A stretch of 64,000 nucleotides of DNA, from assembly GCF_009833495.1 (NCBI RefSeq), contig NZ_WUWG01000001.1, positions 558,001 to 622,000 on the forward strand, written 5' to 3'. Source of the DNA: Oceanomicrobium pacificus (lineage in GTDB: Bacteria; Pseudomonadota; Alphaproteobacteria; Rhodobacterales; Rhodobacteraceae). The notes under the pieces were generated by a model. It was not told the origin of the DNA and did no database searches. It worked only from the letters and a program-made list of their open reading frames with translations. Positions 60,921 through 64,000 of the stretch are shown piece by piece; the first letter of the stretch is position 1; every line of letters begins with the position of its first letter. Made by a program: the position numbers and the translations under genes.

Positions 60921-62354
60921 TCAAGGCAATTCTGCGCTCTTGGGTGCAACCGGACCAAATTCGAGCCGCCGCGACAGGATCGCGAAGCGGGACAGGAGGA
61001 TAACGGCCGCCGCGCTCAGGCCAGCGGCCAGTCCGAACCAGATGCCGGTGCCTCCCAGCCCGGCCTTGAAGGCGAGCAGATAGGCCGCTGGCAGGCCGAC
61101 GCCCCAATAGCCGAAGAAGGCGACGAACATCGGGATCTTCGTGTCGTTCATTCCGCGCAGGGCCGCCGCGCCTGCGACCTGCGCACCATCCACCAGCTGG
61201 AACAGCGCCGCGACGCCGAGGAACCCGGTCGCGAGCGCGATCGAGGTTGCCGCCGCAGGGTCTGCCGGATCGAGAAACAGCCCGACAAGCTGCGGCGCGC
61301 GAGTCCAGAACAGGAGCGCCGTGCAGGACATGAAGCCCAGACAGGCCAGGATCGACACCCAGCCGGCCATCCGCACATCGGCCTCATGCCGCCGGCCATA
61401 GGCAAGCCCCACCCGCACCGTCGTCGCCTGGCTGAGGCCGAGCGGCACCATGAAGGCGATGGCCGCCAGTTGCAGCGCCACGGCATGGGCGGCCAGATGG
61501 TCCTCCCCCAGCCAGCCCATCAAGAGCGCGGCAGCCGCGAACATGGCCGTCTCGGCCAGCAGCATCATCCCGATCGGCATCCCGAGCTTCAGCACCGTCA
61601 GGAAGCGCGGCCAGTCCGGTTTCCAGAACCGCACGAGGATGTGGTAGCGGCGGTAGCGCCGGTGGGTCAGGATATAGGCCAGCAGGCACAGGAACATGGC
61701 GAGGTTCACGAAGACGGTCGTGATGCCCGCGCCGCGCAACTCCAGCCGCGGCAGACCGAAATTTCCGAACATGAGCCCGTAATTGCCGAGCGCATTGATC
61801 ACGAGGCCCACCAGCGTGACGACGAGCACGATCCGGCTCTCGCCATGCGCGGCCAGCAGCGAGCGCAGGATGATGAAGGACAAAGCGGGCAAGAGCAGCC
61901 AGAGCGCCGCGGTGGAATAGGTCGCGGCAAGGGCCGCCACATCCTCGGATTGTCCGAAGAGCCGCAGGATCATCTCCAGCTGCATCAGGACCGGCGTGAA
62001 GACCGCCGTGAAGGCTATGGCCACCCAGAGCCCCTGCCGCGTCGTGCGGCGCACGGACCGGTAGTCGCGCCCGCCAATGGCCTGGCTGAGGAGCGGCGAG
62101 ACAGCCAGCACCGTGCCGATCCCCATGATGAGGACGACATGCAGGAGCGAGTTGGCCAGAGTCCCGGCGCCAAGAAACTCCGGCCCGAGCCAGCCCATCA
62201 TCACCACATCGGTCGTGCCAAGGCCGATCTGGGCCAGCTGGGCCACAATCAGCGGCCATGCCAGACGCAATGTGGCGGCAAGCTCGCGCCGCCAGCCAAG
62301 CGGCGATTCGATGACATGGGGCGCCGTGCGCGGTGCTTCTGCTGTCGAGGCCAT
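60921..62354 (-). CDS. MATE-family multidrug/cation exporter (NorM-like)
   Basis: Inner-membrane antiporter of 477 residues with twelve predicted helices in two halves. N-terminal half starts ELAATLRLAWPLIVAQLAQIGLGTTDVVMMGWLGPEFLGAG, and the second half repeats the pattern near PIGMMLLAETAMFAAAALLMGWLGEDHLAAHA, as in NorM. It would expel drugs or toxic cations using a Na+ or H+ gradient. It is a single gene next to tRNA-Ser. Confidence 0.93.
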   Translation of the reverse strand: MASTAEAPRTAPHVIESPLGWRRELAATLRLAWPLIVAQLAQIGLGTTDVVMMGWLGPEFLGAGTLANSLLHVVLIMGIGTVLAVSPLLSQAIGGRDYRSVRRTTRQGLWVAIAFTAVFTPVLMQLEMILRLFGQSEDVAALAATYSTAALWLLLPALSFIILRSLLAAHGESRIVLVVTLVGLVINALGNYGLMFGNFGLPRLELRGAGITTVFVNLAMFLCLLAYILTHRRYRRYHILVRFWKPDWPRFLTVLKLGMPIGMMLLAETAMFAAAALLMGWLGEDHLAAHAVALQLAAIAFMVPLGLSQATTVRVGLAYGRRHEADVRMAGWVSILACLGFMSCTALLFWTRAPQLVGLFLDPADPAAATSIALATGFLGVAALFQLVDGAQVAGAAALRGMNDTKIPMFVAFFGYWGVGLPAAYLLAFKAGLGGTGIWFGLAAGLSAAAVILLSRFAILSRRLEFGPVAPKSAELP

Positions 62355-62504
62355 GGTCCGGCTCCGGTTGCGTGGGGGTCAGGGAACGGTTGAACGCGGG
62401 GGCGCACGATGGCCGGATCACCCGGACAGGTCGCCTCCCTGCGGCTCTGCCACAGGAAACCGTTCCCGGCAAGGGGCGGCGCGGCATACGCCCCTGGTCA
62501 CTTG

Positions 62505-64000
62505 TTATCCGAAAATGAAATCGTCGGCCTCGAAAAGGCCGGGGGTCAAGTCCGTCCCCGGTGCCGCATCAACCCGAAGAAGATCGCCGTCAGCCCAGAT
62601 CGACACGCCCAGCGGCCGGTCCTCGATCACGACGCTGCCCATACCGTGCAGGCCATAGTCCGACAGGTCGATCCGGTCGCGCCCGATCTCGAAATCATGG
62701 ATCCGGTCGATCGAGCCGTCCGGCACGAAAATGAACAGGTCGTCGCCCGGTCCGCCCCAGAGCGCATCCCGCCCGCGCCCGTCGACCAGCATGTCATCGC
62801 CGCCGTGGCCGTAGATCATGTCCTTGTGGCCGTGCCCGAAGATGAAGTCATCCGATGCGCTGCCGTGAAGCACGTCGTTGCCCGTACCCCCGCGGATCGG
62901 CGCAGCCAGCCCTGACAGGTCGACGCGCAACTCCGTCAGCCCGTGTTCCGTCTCGCTCGTGACCCAGATGTGAAGAAGACTGCCGCGCAGTTCCAGCACC
63001 ATGTCCGACAGACCGCCCAGCGCCAGATCGAAATCGTCGATGACAACCGCATGCGGAAACAGGTCGCCCAGCGGCGAGAGTTCCAGAAGTGTCATCCCGC
63101 CATCGGCGCCACCGGCCACCACCAGAACGCGCCCCTGATAGGTGACATGGTCCAGCACCGACGGCGCGCCGAAGCGGGTCACCAGATCGTCGAGAAGGTG
63201 GTCGGCCGGGTTCAGCTTGCCGCCGCTGGACACGCGCAGAACAGTGAGCGAGTCGGTGCCATGTGCCGCAAGGATGGCGAAGGCCCGCGGACCATGGTCG
63301 ACCAGATCGAGCGCCGTGGGTTGGCCGAACGGGCTGTCAGGTCCCGGTGCTATGCTGCCGCGCAACTCCGGCACGCCTGTGCCGTCAAGCGCGAACAGCT
63401 GCAGCCCGCTGTCCAGCGCCGACGCCACGGCGAGGAACTCGGTTCCGAACAGGGTCGCCACCTCCATCGCGGTCACGTCGCCGAGATACGGCCCGGCCGC
63501 GTCCGGCCGCGTGTCGAGATGCTCCGGCACGCCGTCGGCATCGAGTGTGAAGCGCTGCAACCCCGCTATGCCCCATTGCGCCACCGTCAGCACCGTTGAC
63601 GTGCCGCTGCCGCTCAGCGCCAGCTCCGACCATTTGATCGCGGCCGCCACGCCGCCAAACTGGCCCAGCGTCGTGAGCGAGCCGTCATCCTCCAGCCGGT
63701 AGGTCGTGCTGTTGTCATCCCGCCGTCCGGCCACCTGCACATGCAGCGCCGCCCCGAAGGAAAAGGTCGCAATGTCGTTGAGCACCCGCGTGCCGCTGTC
63801 ACTGCTGTAGGGGATTTCGGACTTTAGCACGAAACTGCCGTCGGCCAGCCGTTCCAGCACCGACAGAGCCCCGACAGCGCCCGCGCCGACGATCAGATAG
63901 TCGCTGCCGCCGCGCCGCGCGAAGCCAAGCGCATTCGCCCCTTCCAAAAGGAGCGTGTGATCGTCGAAAACCGTCTGACCGGCTGTGAACTGCAGCGCCA
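62505..64000 (-). CDS. RTX-type calcium-binding protein, N-terminal part beyond window
   Basis: The last 497 residues of a larger protein; the frame stays open to the right edge with coding character, so its start lies outside. Most of it (to about 150 residues from the end) is repetitive, like blades of a propeller (VLTVAQWGIAGLQRFTLDADG; FAILAAHGTDSLTVLRVSSGG). The C-terminus carries glycine-rich calcium-binding repeats (GGTGNDVLHGS, GHGGDDMLVDGRG, GGPGDDLFIF) and IHDFEIGRDRIDLSDYG, the signature of type I secreted proteins. No secretion genes are visible. Confidence 0.85.
   Translation of the reverse strand, partial: ALQFTAGQTVFDDHTLLLEGANALGFARRGGSDYLIVGAGAVGALSVLERLADGSFVLKSEIPYSSDSGTRVLNDIATFSFGAALHVQVAGRRDDNSTTYRLEDDGSLTTLGQFGGVAAAIKWSELALSGSGTSTVLTVAQWGIAGLQRFTLDADGVPEHLDTRPDAAGPYLGDVTAMEVATLFGTEFLAVASALDSGLQLFALDGTGVPELRGSIAPGPDSPFGQPTALDLVDHGPRAFAILAAHGTDSLTVLRVSSGGKLNPADHLLDDLVTRFGAPSVLDHVTYQGRVLVVAGGADGGMTLLELSPLGDLFPHAVVIDDFDLALGGLSDMVLELRGSLLHIWVTSETEHGLTELRVDLSGLAAPIRGGTGNDVLHGSASDDFIFGHGHKDMIYGHGGDDMLVDGRGRDALWGGPGDDLFIFVPDGSIDRIHDFEIGRDRIDLSDYGLHGMGSVVIEDRPLGVSIWADGDLLRVDAAPGTDLTPGLFEADDFIFG

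Noticed and set aside
60569-60958. Open frame of 129 residues across the tRNA-Ser gene on the minus strand
   Set aside because: It is the well-known false frame made by translating a tRNA (GGKPSRGFESLRLRH); no coding support outside the tRNA.
1-64000. CRISPR array, prophage or insertion sequence
   Set aside because: No regularly spaced repeats, phage structural genes, integrase or transposase were seen anywhere in the window.

Overview
The window is high-GC DNA from a Gram-negative bacterium: it encodes RND efflux, an outer-membrane porin and periplasmic binding proteins. The mix of sugar ABC importers, Gfo/Idh/MocA oxidoreductases, GMC and aldo/keto dehydrogenases and an RTX-type exoprotein suggests an alphaproteobacterium of the Rhodobacterales (Roseobacter-like) type. 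That assignment is an inference from gene style; no rRNA is present. Most of the window is accessory catabolic DNA: five ABC importers, each beside its own regulator (two FadR-type GntR, one SorC, one HutC-type GntR, one LuxR type).

Layout. (A) 1-7709: a sugar ABC importer (ATPase cut by the left edge, two permeases, binding protein) divergent from a GntR regulator, an aldo/keto reductase and an L-fuconate dehydratase. This reads as oxidative L-fucose (6-deoxyhexose) catabolism. (B) 7731-12044: RND pump and adaptor. (C) 12364-13413: porin. (D) 13548-27030: an apparent 11-gene minus-strand operon with an RbsABC/Lsr-like importer, SorC regulator, aldo/keto reductase, GlpD-like flavoprotein, DhnA/LsrF-like aldolase, FGGY kinase, medium-chain dehydrogenase and GMC oxidase. 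It looks like an uncharacterised polyol or sugar phosphorylation pathway. A second aldo/keto reductase (27369) diverges from it.

(E) 28227-42946: an Opp/Dpp-type importer, a HutC-type regulator, an unrecognised beta-rich protein, a PhyH-type dioxygenase, an SDR, two Gfo/Idh/MocA dehydrogenases, a TIM-barrel epimerase, a nucleoside-hydrolase-like enzyme and a CE7 esterase. A shared ATAA-N2-TTAT palindrome lies before three of the transcription units, which argues for one regulon. This is the best candidate for an undescribed catabolic system. (F) 43282-46502: glycosyltransferase, GDP-mannose 4,6-dehydratase and GDP-L-fucose synthase. (G) 46734-54090: a second oxidative sugar pathway (mutarotase, SDR, one-permease ABC importer, enolase-superfamily dehydratase, FadR-type regulator, divergent SMP-30 lactonase). 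(H) 54190-59905: LuxR-type regulator divergent from a PotADBC-like importer and an SDR. (I) 59906-64000: AT-rich patch, tRNA-Ser(GCU), MATE exporter and the C-terminal part of an RTX-type protein.

Common themes: operons are tightly packed with ATGA, GTGA or 8-bp overlaps; in four of the five importers the binding-protein gene is followed by a GC-rich hairpin without a U tract, probably raising binding-protein message over permease message; several divergent promoters carry clear dyads that can be matched to the adjacent regulator.
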